64,000 nucleotides of DNA from Nocardioides sp. URHA0032 (GCF_000620645.1 NZ_JIAV01000014.1:248001-312000), one strand, 5' to 3'; counted from the stretch's first letter, positions 1-9,185 are shown. Numbers and translations: made by a program. Notes: generated by a model from the letters alone, not told the origin.

Positions 1-2645
1 GCCCCGGCGACCAGCAGCGCGGTGGCCAGGCCCCAGCCGCCGCCGACCAGGACCGCCCACGCCGTCACCACGCCGCACTGGACCATCACGATCGGGACGC
101 CGTCGAGCAGTGCCTGGACGCGGTGCTCGCGGACCGCCGCGTCGACCCGGCCTCCGTCGACCCGGCTCAGGTGGGCGTGCACGCTGGGGGTCGAGGCAGC
201 GAGCTTCACGGTGCGCACCGAGTCGAGGGCGGAGACCAGGGAGCGGCCGAACCCGGCGCGCGCGGCGGCCGACGCCGCGGCGGAGCGGCCGGCCACCCGG
301 CGACCGAGCGACGACGCCAGCGACGACGCGACCATCACCCCGAGGAGCACGCCGCCGGCCAGCAGGCTCCGCGCGAGGATCGCGGTCACGACCGCGATCA
401 GCAGGCCGTTGACGAAGTCGACCCAGCGGTCGGCGTACCGGGCCAGCCGGTCGGCGTCCATCGTCCGGGCGACCACCTCGCCGGCGGGCGTGCGCTCGAG
501 GCGGTGCTGGGCGGTCTGGCCGGCGAGGACCGAGGTGCGGACGCGCAGCATCACCGAGACCCACCAGCGCGGGTAGCGGCGGATCGCCTCGGCGAGCAGC
601 AGCGGCGAGGTCAGCAGCGACACGACGAGCGCCGCAGTGAGGACCGTCGGGGTCTCGCCGCGCTGGAGCGCCACCACGAGGTGGCCCCAGATCCACCCGC
701 TCACAGCACCCAGCGCACCGGTCAGCACCGAGAAGAGGAAGAGCGCGACGCTCACCAGCCCCCAGCGGGGCTCGACGACCAGAGCGGAGTACGTCGCGCG
801 CGCCAGCCCCGGGATGTCGCGCAGCCGGGGCGGCGGGGGCGGCTCACCGGTACGCCGGGCGGTGCCGACGCTCCGGTCCGCCGACTCGTCGACGGGGCGG
901 ACGACCCCGTCCTCGGCGGATGCCTCGAGAAGGTCCCGGAACGGGCCGGGCTCCGCGGCGAGCACCGCCCGCAGACCGAGTTGCACGACGCGGCCGCCGT
1001 CGAGCACGGCGACCTGCTCGGCCCGCTCGGTGGTCGAGAGCCGGTGCGCGACCAGGATCCCGGTGCGCCCGGCGAGCAGCCGCTCGGCCGCACGGACCAC
1101 GTGGCCCTCGGTGACCGGGTCCATCCGCGCCGTGGCCTCATCGAGCACCACCACGCGGACGTGCCGCACGAGCAGCCGGGCGAAGGCGACCAGCTGCTCC
1201 TCGCCCGACGACAGCGTGGTGCCGCCGGGACCCAGCAGGGTGTCCAGGCCGTCTCGCAGACCGGCGACCCAGGCGTCCAGCCCGAGCTCGGCGACGGCGG
1301 CCTCGACCTCGGCGCGCGGGACCGGCTCGAACAACGTGATGTTCTCGGCGAGCGTGCCGGCCAGGATCTCGGTGCGCTGGGTCACGACGCCCACCGAGGA
1401 GCGCAGCTTCTGCAGGTCCAGATCGAGGACGTCGACGCCCCCCAGGAACACCGAGCCGCGCTCCGGCTCGACTGCCCGCGAGAGCAGCGACGCCAGCGTC
1501 GACTTGCCGGAGCCGGTGCGGCCGACCAGCGCGCAGGTGGTCCCCGCCGGGACGTTGAGGTCGACGTGCTCGAGGGCGAACCGGCCCTCGACGTACGCGA
1601 AGTGGAGGTCGTGGAACTGCACGTCGAGCCGGCTGTCGGGCAGCTCCATCCCGCCGACCGGCTCCCGCTCGGCACCGAGGAGGCTGCGCAGCCGCAGCAC
1701 CGCGCCGAAGCCGGCCTGGAGGTCGGGCAGGTGCCGGGCCAGGTTGTCCACCTGGCCGACGAACATGGTCGTGACGAGGTACAGCGTCACCAGCGACGCG
1801 GTGTCCAGGTCGCCGTCGGCGACCAGCGCGACGCCGACGAGCGCGGTGGCCGCGAGGACACCGTGCAGGAGCGTGCCCGTGCGGCGGCTGATGCGTGCCT
1901 CGAGGCCGACCACGACGGCGAAGCGGCGGTTCACCTCGGCCGCCAGCGCCGTGCACCGCCGCAGGACGTGCGCGCGGCCGAGGCTGGTGCGCACGTCGTC
2001 ACGCCCGGCGATGCCCTCCTCCAGCGCGGCGGCGTGATCGGTCCACGCCGCCTCCTCCTCCACCTTGCGGGCGGAGAGTTGGGGCAGCAGCGGGCGGACG
2101 GTCAGCAGGGCGGCCAGGCCCGCGAGCGGGAAGAGGAAGAACGCCGGCCACCAGGTCACGCTGGCCACCACCCAGAGCGGGCCGGAGGCGAGCAGCGTCC
2201 GGATCGCGAGCCAGGCGCTCTGGCGCAGCAGCGTGCCGACCTCGTGGGTGTCGTCGTCGACCCGGTCGAGCACCTCGCCGACGGCCTGCTCCGTGAGCGT
2301 CGCGAGCGGCTGGTGCAACGCGGCGTCGAGCAGGTCGGCGCGCAGCCGCCCCTCGGCGCGATCGACGACGCCCGCCCACAACGTGCGTGCCCCGGTGTCG
2401 AGCACCGCCGCGCCGACCACGCAGAGTGCCAGCAGCCCCACGAGCCGGCTCGTGGCGTCCTCGGCCAGGTGGCCCGCGACGAGCGACCCCAGCGACGTGC
2501 CGACCGCCGCGATCGCGCAGGCGACCAGTGCCACGGTCGCGACCGGGCTGCGCAGCCGGCGCCAGTCCACGGTGCGCTCCGCAGGCGGCGTGACCCGGGG
2601 CGGGGTGCCGACGGGGCGCTGGGCGTCGAGATCGGTGGCAGTCAT
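1..2645 (-). CDS. ABC transporter, tandem permease/ATPase fusion (3' end beyond window)
   Basis: The protein starts at ATG 2645 and stays open to the left edge, so at least 881 codons are present and the C-terminus is missing. Order seen: a membrane domain over about residues 30-310, an ATPase domain with Walker A GRTGSGKST near residue 373, signature LSSGEEQ near 476 and Walker B VVVLDEAT near 499, then a second membrane domain from about residue 610. The expected second ATPase would lie outside the window. This TMD-NBD-TMD-(NBD) layout is a whole exporter on one chain, known for lipid, peptide or drug efflux in actinobacteria. The signature has SSGEE where SGGQ is usual. The substrate cannot be told from sequence. 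Confidence 0.88.
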   Translation of the reverse strand, partial: MTATDLDAQRPVGTPPRVTPPAERTVDWRRLRSPVATVALVACAIAAVGTSLGSLVAGHLAEDATSRLVGLLALCVVGAAVLDTGARTLWAGVVDRAEGRLRADLLDAALHQPLATLTEQAVGEVLDRVDDDTHEVGTLLRQSAWLAIRTLLASGPLWVVASVTWWPAFFLFPLAGLAALLTVRPLLPQLSARKVEEEAAWTDHAAALEEGIAGRDDVRTSLGRAHVLRRCTALAAEVNRRFAVVVGLEARISRRTGTLLHGVLAATALVGVALVADGDLDTASLVTLYLVTTMFVGQVDNLARHLPDLQAGFGAVLRLRSLLGAEREPVGGMELPDSRLDVQFHDLHFAYVEGRFALEHVDLNVPAGTTCALVGRTGSGKSTLASLLSRAVEPERGSVFLGGVDVLDLDLQKLRSSVGVVTQRTEILAGTLAENITLFEPVPRAEVEAAVAELGLDAWVAGLRDGLDTLLGPGGTTLSSGEEQLVAFARLLVRHVRVVVLDEATARMDPVTEGHVVRAAERLLAGRTGILVAHRLSTTERAEQVAVLDGGRVVQLGLRAVLAAEPGPFRDLLEASAEDGVVRPVDESADRSVGTARRTGEPPPPPRLRDIPGLARATYSALVVEPRWGLVSVALFLFSVLTGALGAVSGWIWGHLVVALQRGETPTVLTAALVVSLLTSPLLLAEAIRRYPRWWVSVMLRVRTSVLAGQTAQHRLERTPAGEVVARTMDADRLARYADRWVDFVNGLLIAVVTAILARSLLAGGVLLGVMVASSLASSLGRRVAGRSAAASAAARAGFGRSLVSALDSVRTVKLAASTPSVHAHLSRVDGGRVDAAVREHRVQALLDGVPIVMVQCGVVTAWAVLVGGGWGLATALLVAG

Positions 2646-2806
2646 GGCGAGGTACGACGCTATGTCGCGGCACCGACGCCCGTCCCCCCATTTCCGTGCG
2701 GCGGGAACGCTCTGGCCGATCTGCTGGGATCCAATCACGCCCGTCCGGGTGAGAGTGCGGTGGGCACGACTGGCTACTGCGCTCTATCCGACCCATGGGA
2801 GGGCAC

Positions 2807-3496
2807 ATGACGACGAACACCGGCGCCACCGAGCGCGCCAAGGAGACAGCGTCGACGGCCGCCGACGAAGGGCGACACGTGGCGAGCGTCGCGAAGGAAG
2901 AGGCGACGAACGTCGCGGCCACGGCCGCCGACCAGGCTCGTTCCGTGATGGGCGACGCCGTGGACCAGGTCGGCAGCCAGCTCGGCGAGCAGGCGACCAC
3001 CCAGCGCGACCGGTTGTCCGGCACGCTCCGCACCCTCGGCGAGGACCTGGAGCAGATGGCGTCGCAGTCCCCGAGCTCCGGGCTGGCGAGCAACCTGGCG
3101 CACGAGGTCGCCGAGCGGGCCCGGAGCCTGGGTGCGCAGCTCGAGAGCCGGGAGCCGCGCCAGCTCCTCGATGACGCGCGCGACTTCGCGCGGCGCCGGC
3201 CGGGGACGTTCCTGCTCGGCGCCCTCGCGGCGGGCGTGGTCGCCGGACGGCTGTTCCGTGGCGCCGCCGACGGCGCGGCGGCGGCCAGCCTTGCTCCGGC
3301 CGCGCCCAGCGCTCCGACGCCGACGACGCCCGTCACGCCGCCGGCGACGGCGACGGCGCCGACCGGCGGGGCGCGCTCCACCGGGGCGGTCACGACGACG
3401 CCGCCGTTGCCGCCGCCGGCGGCCTCGCCGACGACGCCCATCCCGGTCCCCGGCCAGCCGGTCGGCGTACCCGGCGCGGAGGGTGCTGGCTCGTGA
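2807..3496 (+). CDS. YqjD/DUF3618-like membrane-anchored protein with Pro/Thr-rich tail
   Basis: This 229-aa protein is a long amphipathic, Ala/Glu/Gln-rich helical stretch (residues 1-125), then the RRPGTFLLGALAAGVVAGRL anchor around residues 130-150 that resembles the membrane motif of YqjD/ElaB-type proteins, then a Pro/Thr/Ala-rich tail of about 65 residues. I chose ATG 2807 because GGGAGG lies just before it; ATG 2795 is in frame but has no Shine-Dalgarno. It is first of three genes that overlap (GTGA overlap with the next), so they are very likely one operon. Family members sit on the inner face of the membrane and are linked to stationary phase or stress. The exact role is unknown. Confidence 0.75.
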   Translation: MTTNTGATERAKETASTAADEGRHVASVAKEEATNVAATAADQARSVMGDAVDQVGSQLGEQATTQRDRLSGTLRTLGEDLEQMASQSPSSGLASNLAHEVAERARSLGAQLESREPRQLLDDARDFARRRPGTFLLGALAAGVVAGRLFRGAADGAAAASLAPAAPSAPTPTTPVTPPATATAPTGGARSTGAVTTTPPLPPPAASPTTPIPVPGQPVGVPGAEGAGS

Positions 3497-3897
3497 GCGA
3501 CCCGACCCCCCACCAGATGGACCAGCGCAGCCTCGGGGAGATCGTGGGCGACCTGTCCCAGGACCTGACGACGCTGGTCAAGCAGGAGCTGGAGCTGGCC
3601 CGCACCGAGCTGAAGCAGGAGGCCGCGCGCGCCGGCAAGGGCGCGGGCCTGCTCGGCGGCGCCGGCGTCGCCGGGCACCTGCTCCTGATCTCGGCCACGT
3701 TCGCGGTGGTCTACCTGCTCGAGAACTGGATGCCCGTGGAGCTCGCGTTCCTGATCGTCACCCTGATCTGGGCCGCCGTTGCCGGCATCCTCGCGCTCAC
3801 CGGCCACAAGGCGCTCCGGGAGAGCAACCCCCAGCTACCGACCACGCAGCAGACACTCAAGGAGGACGCGGCATGGGCCAGAGCACAGAAGAGCTGA
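3493..3897 (+). CDS. Phage-holin-superfamily-like small membrane protein (DUF1469 type)
   Basis: The product has 134 aa. It has an amphipathic N-terminal helix (QDLTTLVKQELELARTELKQ, residues about 26-45), two hydrophobic segments (about 55-75 and 80-102) and a short charged tail. This is the layout of the actinobacterial proteins annotated as phage holin family, which occur beside DUF3618 genes and are not phage derived. The GTG start overlaps the upstream TGA by three bases and the next gene starts inside this one, which implies translational coupling. The role is probably in the envelope. No catalytic residues are visible. Confidence 0.8.
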   Translation: MSDPTPHQMDQRSLGEIVGDLSQDLTTLVKQELELARTELKQEAARAGKGAGLLGGAGVAGHLLLISATFAVVYLLENWMPVELAFLIVTLIWAAVAGILALTGHKALRESNPQLPTTQQTLKEDAAWARAQKS

Positions 3898-4439
3898 GCA
3901 GCAACATCGCCGAGACCAGGGAGGCGTTGACGGCGGACGTCGACGCGCTCCAGGAACGGGTGAGCCCGACGGCGATCATCGAGCGCCGCAAGGCCGCCGC
4001 CCGCAGCCGCCTGAGCAGCGTGCGCTCGCGGGTGATGGGCACCGCCCACGACGTCCGCACCACGACAGCCGGCTCGGCGGGGTCCGCCGCCGGGTCCGCC
4101 AAGGACGCGGTCGGCGCGATGCAGGACAAGGTGGAGGGCTCGCCGCTCGCGGCCGGCCTGGTGGCCTTCGGAGCGGGGATGGTGCTCGCCTCGCTCGTCC
4201 CCGCTGCCGATGCGGAGGCCCGGGCCGCGGCCCGGGCCGTCGACACCGCGAAGGAGAAGGCGGCCCCGCTCCTCGACGAGGCCAAGGCAGCCGGCCGGGA
4301 CGTGGTCCAGCAGGTCGGCGCCTCGGCGGGCGACGCCGTCCAGGAGGTCAGGGACACCGCCACCGGCGGCGCGGAGCGCATCCGGTCCGAGAGCGGCTCG
4401 GCCGTCGACTCGGTGCGCTCGGACGCGCAGGGCGACTGA
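3873..4439 (+). CDS. DUF3618 domain membrane protein
   Basis: The product has 188 aa. The N-terminus (STEELSSNIAETREALTADV) is the DUF3618 signature, followed by a basic linker and one hydrophobic helix near residues 88-108 (AAGLVAFGAGMVLASLVP). The rest is an Ala/Glu/Lys-rich helical region resembling late-embryogenesis-abundant or apolipophorin-like repeats. GGAGG at 3861-3865 sits seven bases before the ATG. The gene overlaps the holin-like gene by 25 bases and closes the three-gene operon. The role is unknown; the operon looks like an envelope or desiccation stress module. Confidence 0.85.
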   Translation: MGQSTEELSSNIAETREALTADVDALQERVSPTAIIERRKAAARSRLSSVRSRVMGTAHDVRTTTAGSAGSAAGSAKDAVGAMQDKVEGSPLAAGLVAFGAGMVLASLVPAADAEARAAARAVDTAKEKAAPLLDEAKAAGRDVVQQVGASAGDAVQEVRDTATGGAERIRSESGSAVDSVRSDAQGD

Positions 4440-4465
4440 CGACAGGGACCCAGGTCGGGCTGAGG

Positions 4466-5338
4466 TCAGCCGATCTCCGCGAGCGCTGCCGGCACCTGTG
4501 CCGGCAGCTCTCGCGCGAGGTAGCCGACCGTGGCGACCGCGGCCGCCAGCCGCTCGCCCACCCGGGCGTGCACATAGCCGCCCCAGGCGGCTGCCTGAGC
4601 GGGCTCGGCCCCGCGAGCCAGCAGTCCCGCGACGATGCCGGCCTGCACGTCGCCCGACCCGGACACCCCGAGAACGGGCCCACCCCCGTCCACACCCCAC
4701 GTGCGGCCGTCGGGCGCCGCGATGCACTTGCCCTCGCCGCCGCACAGCACGACCACGCCGCTCCGCCGGGCGACCTGGACGGCGACGTCGGCCACGTCGC
4801 GCTCGACGCGGGACTCCTCGACGCCGGCGGTGCGCGCGAGCTCGGAGACGTTGACGGTGAGCACCGCGCGACCCGACAGGTGGGCCAGGCCGTCGGGATC
4901 CTCCGTCAGGTACGCCGACGCGACCGCATCGAGCACGACGGGCAGGTCGAGGTGCGGCAGCACGCGGCGCAGGAGCGCGACCGCGGCGTCGGGGTCCCCG
5001 AAGCCCGGGCCGACGAGCACTGCGGCAGCGGGGCCGGCCCGGTCGACGACGACCCCCGCCGAGCCGGGCGCGACGTTGCCGTCGTCGTCCTCGTCCAGGC
5101 CGACGACCTGCGCCTCCGGGACCGCGACACCGAGCGGGCCGGCCGTGGTCGCCGTGGTGGCGAGGGCGAGCTTGCCGGCTCCGGCACGCAGCCCGGCCTC
5201 CCCCGCGAGCAGCACCGCGCCCGGCGTCGTCCGGGTGCCGCCCAGCACGAGCAGCTGCCCGCGCGATTCCTTGCCGCCCGAGGCGTCGGGCAGCGGCCAG
5301 TCGCGCAGGGCTCCCGCCGTGAGCAGCTCAGTGGTCAT
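4466..5338 (-). CDS. nnrD: ADP/ATP-dependent NAD(P)H-hydrate dehydratase
   Basis: This cytosolic repair enzyme dehydrates damaged NADHX and NADPHX back to NADH and NADPH. The 290-aa protein has the ribokinase-like carbohydrate-kinase fold with GTRTTPGAVLLAGEAGLRAG near the N-terminus, VGPGFG in the middle and the conserved GSGDVQAGIVAGLLARG near residue 230. The usual substrate-loop TPHxGE is replaced by TVNVSE, which is worth noting. It is a stand-alone dehydratase without a fused NnrE epimerase. The start overlaps the end of the upstream histidine phosphatase gene by 11 bases, so the two are probably co-transcribed. Confidence 0.9.
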   Translation of the reverse strand: MTTELLTAGALRDWPLPDASGGKESRGQLLVLGGTRTTPGAVLLAGEAGLRAGAGKLALATTATTAGPLGVAVPEAQVVGLDEDDDGNVAPGSAGVVVDRAGPAAAVLVGPGFGDPDAAVALLRRVLPHLDLPVVLDAVASAYLTEDPDGLAHLSGRAVLTVNVSELARTAGVEESRVERDVADVAVQVARRSGVVVLCGGEGKCIAAPDGRTWGVDGGGPVLGVSGSGDVQAGIVAGLLARGAEPAQAAAWGGYVHARVGERLAAAVATVGYLARELPAQVPAALAEIG

Positions 5339-6083
5339 GGCCCCGCCCGCGCTGCGGGTCCTCGTGGGTCACCGGCGCGTCGAGGTCGTCGATCGCCCGC
5401 GCGTCAGCGAAGACGTCGAGCTCGAAGCGGTCGCCGTCGCGGCAGAACCTGGTGAACGACGCGTTCGGGATCGGCGTGGTCCGGTCGATGTCGAGCAGCT
5501 CCTTCTCGTCGAGCCGCTCGAGGGCGTAGCGGAACGCCATGATCACCGCCTGGTGCGTGAACAGCCACAGCCGCTCGCCGTCGTACCCGTGCCGCAGGTC
5601 GGTGAGCAGGCTCCGCACACGCATCACCACGTCGGCCCAGCTCTCACCGGACGGCGGCTGGTAGTAGAACTTCCCGACCTTCGTCCGGCGCTTGGCCTCG
5701 TCGGGGTGGCGGGCCCGGATGCCCGCGCCGGTCAGTCCGTCGAAGACCCCGAGGTCGCGCTCCCGCAGCCGCTCGTCGAGGACCGCCTCGAGGCCGACCG
5801 GGCGCAGGGCGTGCTGGGCGGTCTCCGCGGCCCGGCGGTACGGCGAGGCCAGCGCGATCGTCGGCCGCCAGTCGTCGGGCGCCTTCTCCTCGAGCCAGGT
5901 CGCGAGGGCGGCGGCCTGGTCGCGGCCGGCCGGCGACAGCTCGACGTCGGCGTCCCGCTCGTCGAGGTCCAGCACCTCGGCCGCGGCCTCGCGGGCGCGT
6001 CCGTCCGCGAGGTTGCCGACACTCTCGCCGTGCCGGACGAGCGTCAGGCTCGCGGGGCCGTTCGTCCATCGGGGGGCTACCAC
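5328..6083 (-). CDS. Histidine phosphatase (phosphoglycerate-mutase-like) family protein
   Basis: The 251-aa protein shows the family hallmark LVRHGES with the phospho-accepting His at residue 18, the ELSPAGRDQA block, SPYRRAAETA, ERDLGVFDG and the second catalytic His in LFTHQAV. These features support a phosphomonoesterase or mutase of broad class; the substrate is not evident. The PPSGESWADV motif is typical of bacterial members. The ATG at 6083 gives a compact N-terminus 15 residues ahead of the catalytic loop. The gene lies upstream of and overlaps nnrD. Confidence 0.88.
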   Translation of the reverse strand: MVAPRWTNGPASLTLVRHGESVGNLADGRAREAAAEVLDLDERDADVELSPAGRDQAAALATWLEEKAPDDWRPTIALASPYRRAAETAQHALRPVGLEAVLDERLRERDLGVFDGLTGAGIRARHPDEAKRRTKVGKFYYQPPSGESWADVVMRVRSLLTDLRHGYDGERLWLFTHQAVIMAFRYALERLDEKELLDIDRTTPIPNASFTRFCRDGDRFELDVFADARAIDDLDAPVTHEDPQRGRGHDH

Positions 6084-6194
6084 GACCGGCGTGTACCCAC
6101 CGCGCCGCGCCCGGGAACATCACCAGCGTCACGCTCCTGTGACGTCGGATGACAGCGACGACAACCGTGCGCCGCGCCGGGGCGTCAGACCCTC

Positions 6195-7478
6195 GTGAGG
6201 GTGCGTCTCGTGCTCGTGGCACTGCTCGTGGCACTGGTCGCTGCCGTGCTGGTGCCGGCTCCGGCGACGGCTGCGCCGGCGCGCCCGTGCTCGCGCGGGC
6301 TGGTGGCGCTGACGTTCGACGACGGACCGCTCGCGTCGGTGACCCCGCGTGTGGTGCGGCTGCTGGTGCGGCTGGACGTCCCCGCGACCTTCTTCATGGT
6401 GGGCGACCGGGTCGCCGCACACCCCGAGCTGGTGCGGCTCGTCGACCGCGCCGGGTTCGCGATCGGCAACCACACCTGGGCGCACACCGACCTCACCACA
6501 CAGACGCCTGCGGAGGCCCGGCACGCCCTCGTCACCACCCGACACGCGCTCCTCGACGCGGGCGTGCAGCCGACCGACCTCGCGCGCCCGCCGTACGGCG
6601 CCGTGGACGACCGGGTCCGGCGGGTGATGGCGGGCCTGGGCCTGGTGCCGACGCTGTGGACCATCGACTCGCGCGACTGGACCGGGCTGTCGCCGCGCCG
6701 GATCGCGAACGGCGTCGTCGGTCACGTGCGGCGGCACCGCATCAACGTCGTGCTCCAGCACGACGGTGTCACCAACTCCCCGGCCACGGTGCGGGCGCTG
6801 CCGCACGAGATCGCGACCCTGCAGCAGCGGGGCTACTGCTTCGCCTCGCTCGACGCCCACGGTGAGCCGGCCGCGCCGGTCCCGGTCATCTCGGTCTCCC
6901 CGGATCGGCGCCGGATCACGGAGGGCGACCGGGTGCGGCTCACCGTCCGGCTGGACCGGCCGACGACCCGGGCCACCCGGGTGCACACGGCGGCAGGGAG
7001 CGTGGAGGTCGCGGCCGGCCGTCAGGTCGCGCACCTCTGGTTCCGGGCCCCGCAGGACCGCGCCGACGAGAGACCGGAGGACGTCACGGTCTTCGCTGGC
7101 ACCGTGGTCCGGGTCGTCGACGACGACCCGCCGCCCGTCGTCTCGGTCGTGGATGCGACCGTCACGGCCTCTCCCCTGGTGCCTGTGGCCGCCACCGTGG
7201 CGGTGCACCTGGACCGCCCCCGGGACCGGCCGACCCGGGTCGTCGTCCGGAGCGACCTCGGCCCGGCGCGGATCACGGTGCCGGCGTTCTCCCGGCACGG
7301 CGTCGGCACGGTGAGCGTCCCCGCCACGGCTCGTGGACGCGAGGTCGCCCTGCACGCCGCCGGCGCCTCGTCGGCGACCCTGACGATCGAGCCGTCCGGC
7401 CGGACGTGGCTCGAGGCCGCGCGGGCCGCGGTGGCGCGCGTGCGCTGGCCGGACGTGAGGGTGCGGCCGATCTTCTGA
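6195..7478 (+). CDS. Secreted polysaccharide deacetylase with Calx-beta-like C-terminal region
   Basis: The 427-aa protein has a signal peptide (residues 1-27, hydrophobic core then ATAAPA) and a NodB domain. Motif 1 TFDDGP is at residues 40-45, motif 2 H93-x3-H97 (NHTWAH), motif 3 RPPYGA at 131-136, and a DSRDW and LQHDG block follow. These give the Asp/His/His metal site expected for removal of N-acetyl groups from peptidoglycan or chitin-like glycans outside the cell. The C-terminal 200 residues contain two beta-rich repeats (ITEGDRVRLTVRLDRPT and LVPVAATVAVHLDRPRDRPT) resembling Calx-beta modules, likely surface or glycan contact. GTG 6195 is used; GTG 6201 is also possible. Confidence 0.9.
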   Translation: MRVRLVLVALLVALVAAVLVPAPATAAPARPCSRGLVALTFDDGPLASVTPRVVRLLVRLDVPATFFMVGDRVAAHPELVRLVDRAGFAIGNHTWAHTDLTTQTPAEARHALVTTRHALLDAGVQPTDLARPPYGAVDDRVRRVMAGLGLVPTLWTIDSRDWTGLSPRRIANGVVGHVRRHRINVVLQHDGVTNSPATVRALPHEIATLQQRGYCFASLDAHGEPAAPVPVISVSPDRRRITEGDRVRLTVRLDRPTTRATRVHTAAGSVEVAAGRQVAHLWFRAPQDRADERPEDVTVFAGTVVRVVDDDPPPVVSVVDATVTASPLVPVAATVAVHLDRPRDRPTRVVVRSDLGPARITVPAFSRHGVGTVSVPATARGREVALHAAGASSATLTIEPSGRTWLEAARAAVARVRWPDVRVRPIF

Positions 7479-7591
7479 ACGACCCGATCGGCTCCGGAGG
7501 ACGCACGCGCGCGACGACGGAGCAGAATCGGATCCACACCGGTATCGCAACAATTGCGCCGGACGGCCGAAGGCCTGCGATACTGGAGCCG

Positions 7592-7810
7592 ATGACAACT
7601 TCGCCCGGGGTACGCCGACACCTGGCCAGCAGCCCCTTCCAGCCCAAGCCCGAGCCGACGATCGAGGTCTACGCGGTCGACGACCTGGTCTCCCACGACT
7701 CCTACGGCATGGGTCGCGTCATCCAACTCGAGGCGGCGGCCGTGACGGTCGACTTCCGCTCGCAGAAGGTGCGCATCACCAGCCCCTACAGCAAGATGGC
7801 CAAGCTGTAG
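7592..7810 (+). CDS. Small conserved actinobacterial protein of unknown function
   Basis: This is a 72-aa protein with a basic N-terminus and a compact domain (EVYAVDDLVSHDSYGMGRVI then VTVDFRSQKVRITSPYSKM). The core looks like a small SH3-like or CarD-N-terminal-like beta barrel, because VSHDSYGMGRV resembles the start of CarD/RID barrels, but the similarity is only by eye. ATG 7592 has GGAG at 7585-7588, and a GATACT -10-like box at 7579-7584 ends only seven bases before the ATG, so a leaderless transcript is also possible. It stands alone downstream of the deacetylase. Confidence 0.75.
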   Translation: MTTSPGVRRHLASSPFQPKPEPTIEVYAVDDLVSHDSYGMGRVIQLEAAAVTVDFRSQKVRITSPYSKMAKL

Positions 7811-7844
7811 GACGACGAGTGGGTCGCCCGGCGGTCAACCTGCC

Positions 7845-7969
7845 GTGACGACCCTGCTCCTCGTGCCCGGAGCCGGCGGCGACGCGTGGTTCCGGCATCC
7901 GCTCGTGCGGGCTCGGCGCGTGAGCGCCTCGGCGTCGAGGTCGAGCTCGTCGCCGGCCGGCTCTGCTAG
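7845..7969 (+). pseudogene. Relic of an alpha/beta-hydrolase N-terminus
   Basis: Reading from GTG 7845 gives TTLLLVPGAGGDAWFRHPLV, which matches the opening strand and oxyanion-loop region of alpha/beta hydrolases (LLLVPGAGGxAWFWHPLV type). The frame then slips: the adjacent frame continues with ERLGVEVELVAG before a TAG at 7967. Nothing of the nucleophile elbow or the rest of the fold remains. I read this as a frameshifted and truncated remnant. It ends against the 3' end of the saccharopine-dehydrogenase-like gene, which is itself frameshifted. Confidence 0.5.
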
Positions 7970-7976
7970 AGCTCCT

Positions 7977-9185
7977 TCATCCCCCACGGGCTGCCGTACT
8001 CGGTGAGCAGCTCGAGGAAGGGACCGCGTCGAAGGCCTCCGGGCCGAGGACGCCGGCGCCCTGCCAGGTCCCGCGGGACAGCAGCTCGAGCGCCACCACC
8101 GGGTTGATCGCGGTCTGCCAGACGACGCACTGGTGCCCGTACTCGCGCATCGTCCACTCGTTGTCGACCACGTGGTAGAGGTACGTCGACCTCTCGGCGC
8201 CGTCCTTGCCACGGCCGGTGACCCACAGGCCCGCACAGGTCTTGCCCGTCATCCGAGGCCCGACCGTGGCCGGGTCCGGCAACACGGCCGCGACCACGTC
8301 GCGCGGTGACACCTCGACGCCCTTCACCCGCACCTTCTCGGTCGAGTCGAGACCGAGGGTGTGCAGGACCTTGAGGATGTTGATGAACTCGTCGCCGAGG
8401 CCGTACTTGAACGTCGCGCGCCTGCACTCCACCCAGCGCGGCATGAGGAGGACCTCCTCGTGCTCGACGTTCACGCACTCGACCGGGCCGATGCCCTCCG
8501 GGAAGTCGAAGACCTCCGGCTCGGAGAACGGCGGCGTCGTGAACCATTCCCCGTCCTGCCAGATGACGGGCGGGTTGAGGCACTCCTCGATCGTGGTCCA
8601 CATCGAGAACGACGGCGCGAAGATCTCGTTGCCCTCGTCGTCGGTCACGACCAGGTTCGCCCCGTCGCGGGTGCCGAGCTCGTCGATCTCGCTGAACAGG
8701 TGGTCGGCGGCGTACCTCGCGAACACGTCGGACAGGCCCGGCTCGACGCCGATGCCGACGAGCGCGAGTCGGCCGGCCGCCTCCCAGTCGGAGGCGACCG
8801 CGAACTGCTCGTCACCGAGCTTCACGCCGGTCTTCTCGTACGGCGAGGTCGGGTGCGGCCGCGACAGCGACATCGCCATGTCGAGGTAGTCCGCGCCGGC
8901 GGCGAACGCGCCGTCGAAGACGGACATGTCGAAGACCGGGTCGACCGCGTTCATCACGTGCGTGATCCGGTGCTCGCGGCACAGCGCCGCCACCGAGTCG
9001 GCCGAGGAGGCATCGACCTGGGCGCCGACGTACCTCTCGTCCTCGGCGGCCGCCTTCTCGGCACGCGACTCGTCGTAGTCGGCGATCACGATCACCTCGA
9101 AGAAGTCGCGACGAGCGGCGATCGCGCAGAACGCCGACCCGACACCGCCGGCACCGACGAGCAGGATCCGCATCGGATCACTCAC
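7977..9185 (-). CDS. Saccharopine dehydrogenase-like NADP-dependent oxidoreductase, C-terminus frameshifted
   Basis: The protein has an N-terminal Rossmann motif ([13 protein letters not shown]), the VNAVDP and ADYLDMAM strand motifs and a long C-terminal catalytic domain, as in the saccharopine dehydrogenase family that also includes carboxynorspermidine and homospermidine-type synthases. As it stands the frame is 402 codons and ends in low-complexity Ser/Pro. One base is missing near 8020-8023: the other frame continues with [18 protein letters not shown] and stops at 7966, which looks like the true C-terminus. ATG 9173 is the likelier start, GTG 9185 the longer one. Placement after agmatinase, amidohydrolase and aldehyde dehydrogenase genes suggests polyamine or amino-acid catabolism; the substrate is unknown. 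Confidence 0.82.
   Translation of the reverse strand: MSDPMRILLVGAGGVGSAFCAIAARRDFFEVIVIADYDESRAEKAAAEDERYVGAQVDASSADSVAALCREHRITHVMNAVDPVFDMSVFDGAFAAGADYLDMAMSLSRPHPTSPYEKTGVKLGDEQFAVASDWEAAGRLALVGIGVEPGLSDVFARYAADHLFSEIDELGTRDGANLVVTDDEGNEIFAPSFSMWTTIEECLNPPVIWQDGEWFTTPPFSEPEVFDFPEGIGPVECVNVEHEEVLLMPRWVECRRATFKYGLGDEFINILKVLHTLGLDSTEKVRVKGVEVSPRDVVAAVLPDPATVGPRMTGKTCAGLWVTGRGKDGAERSTYLYHVVDNEWTMREYGHQCVVWQTAINPVVALELLSRGTWQGAGVLGPEAFDAVPSSSCSPSTAARGG

Noticed and set aside
123..2810. An 895-codon plus-strand gene
   Set aside because: It is the antisense shadow of the ABC exporter, with low-complexity Arg/Gly/Ala translation and no domain.
3493..3897. Prophage holin
   Set aside because: There is no lysin or phage gene nearby. 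The DUF3618 context shows it is a chromosomal membrane-protein family.
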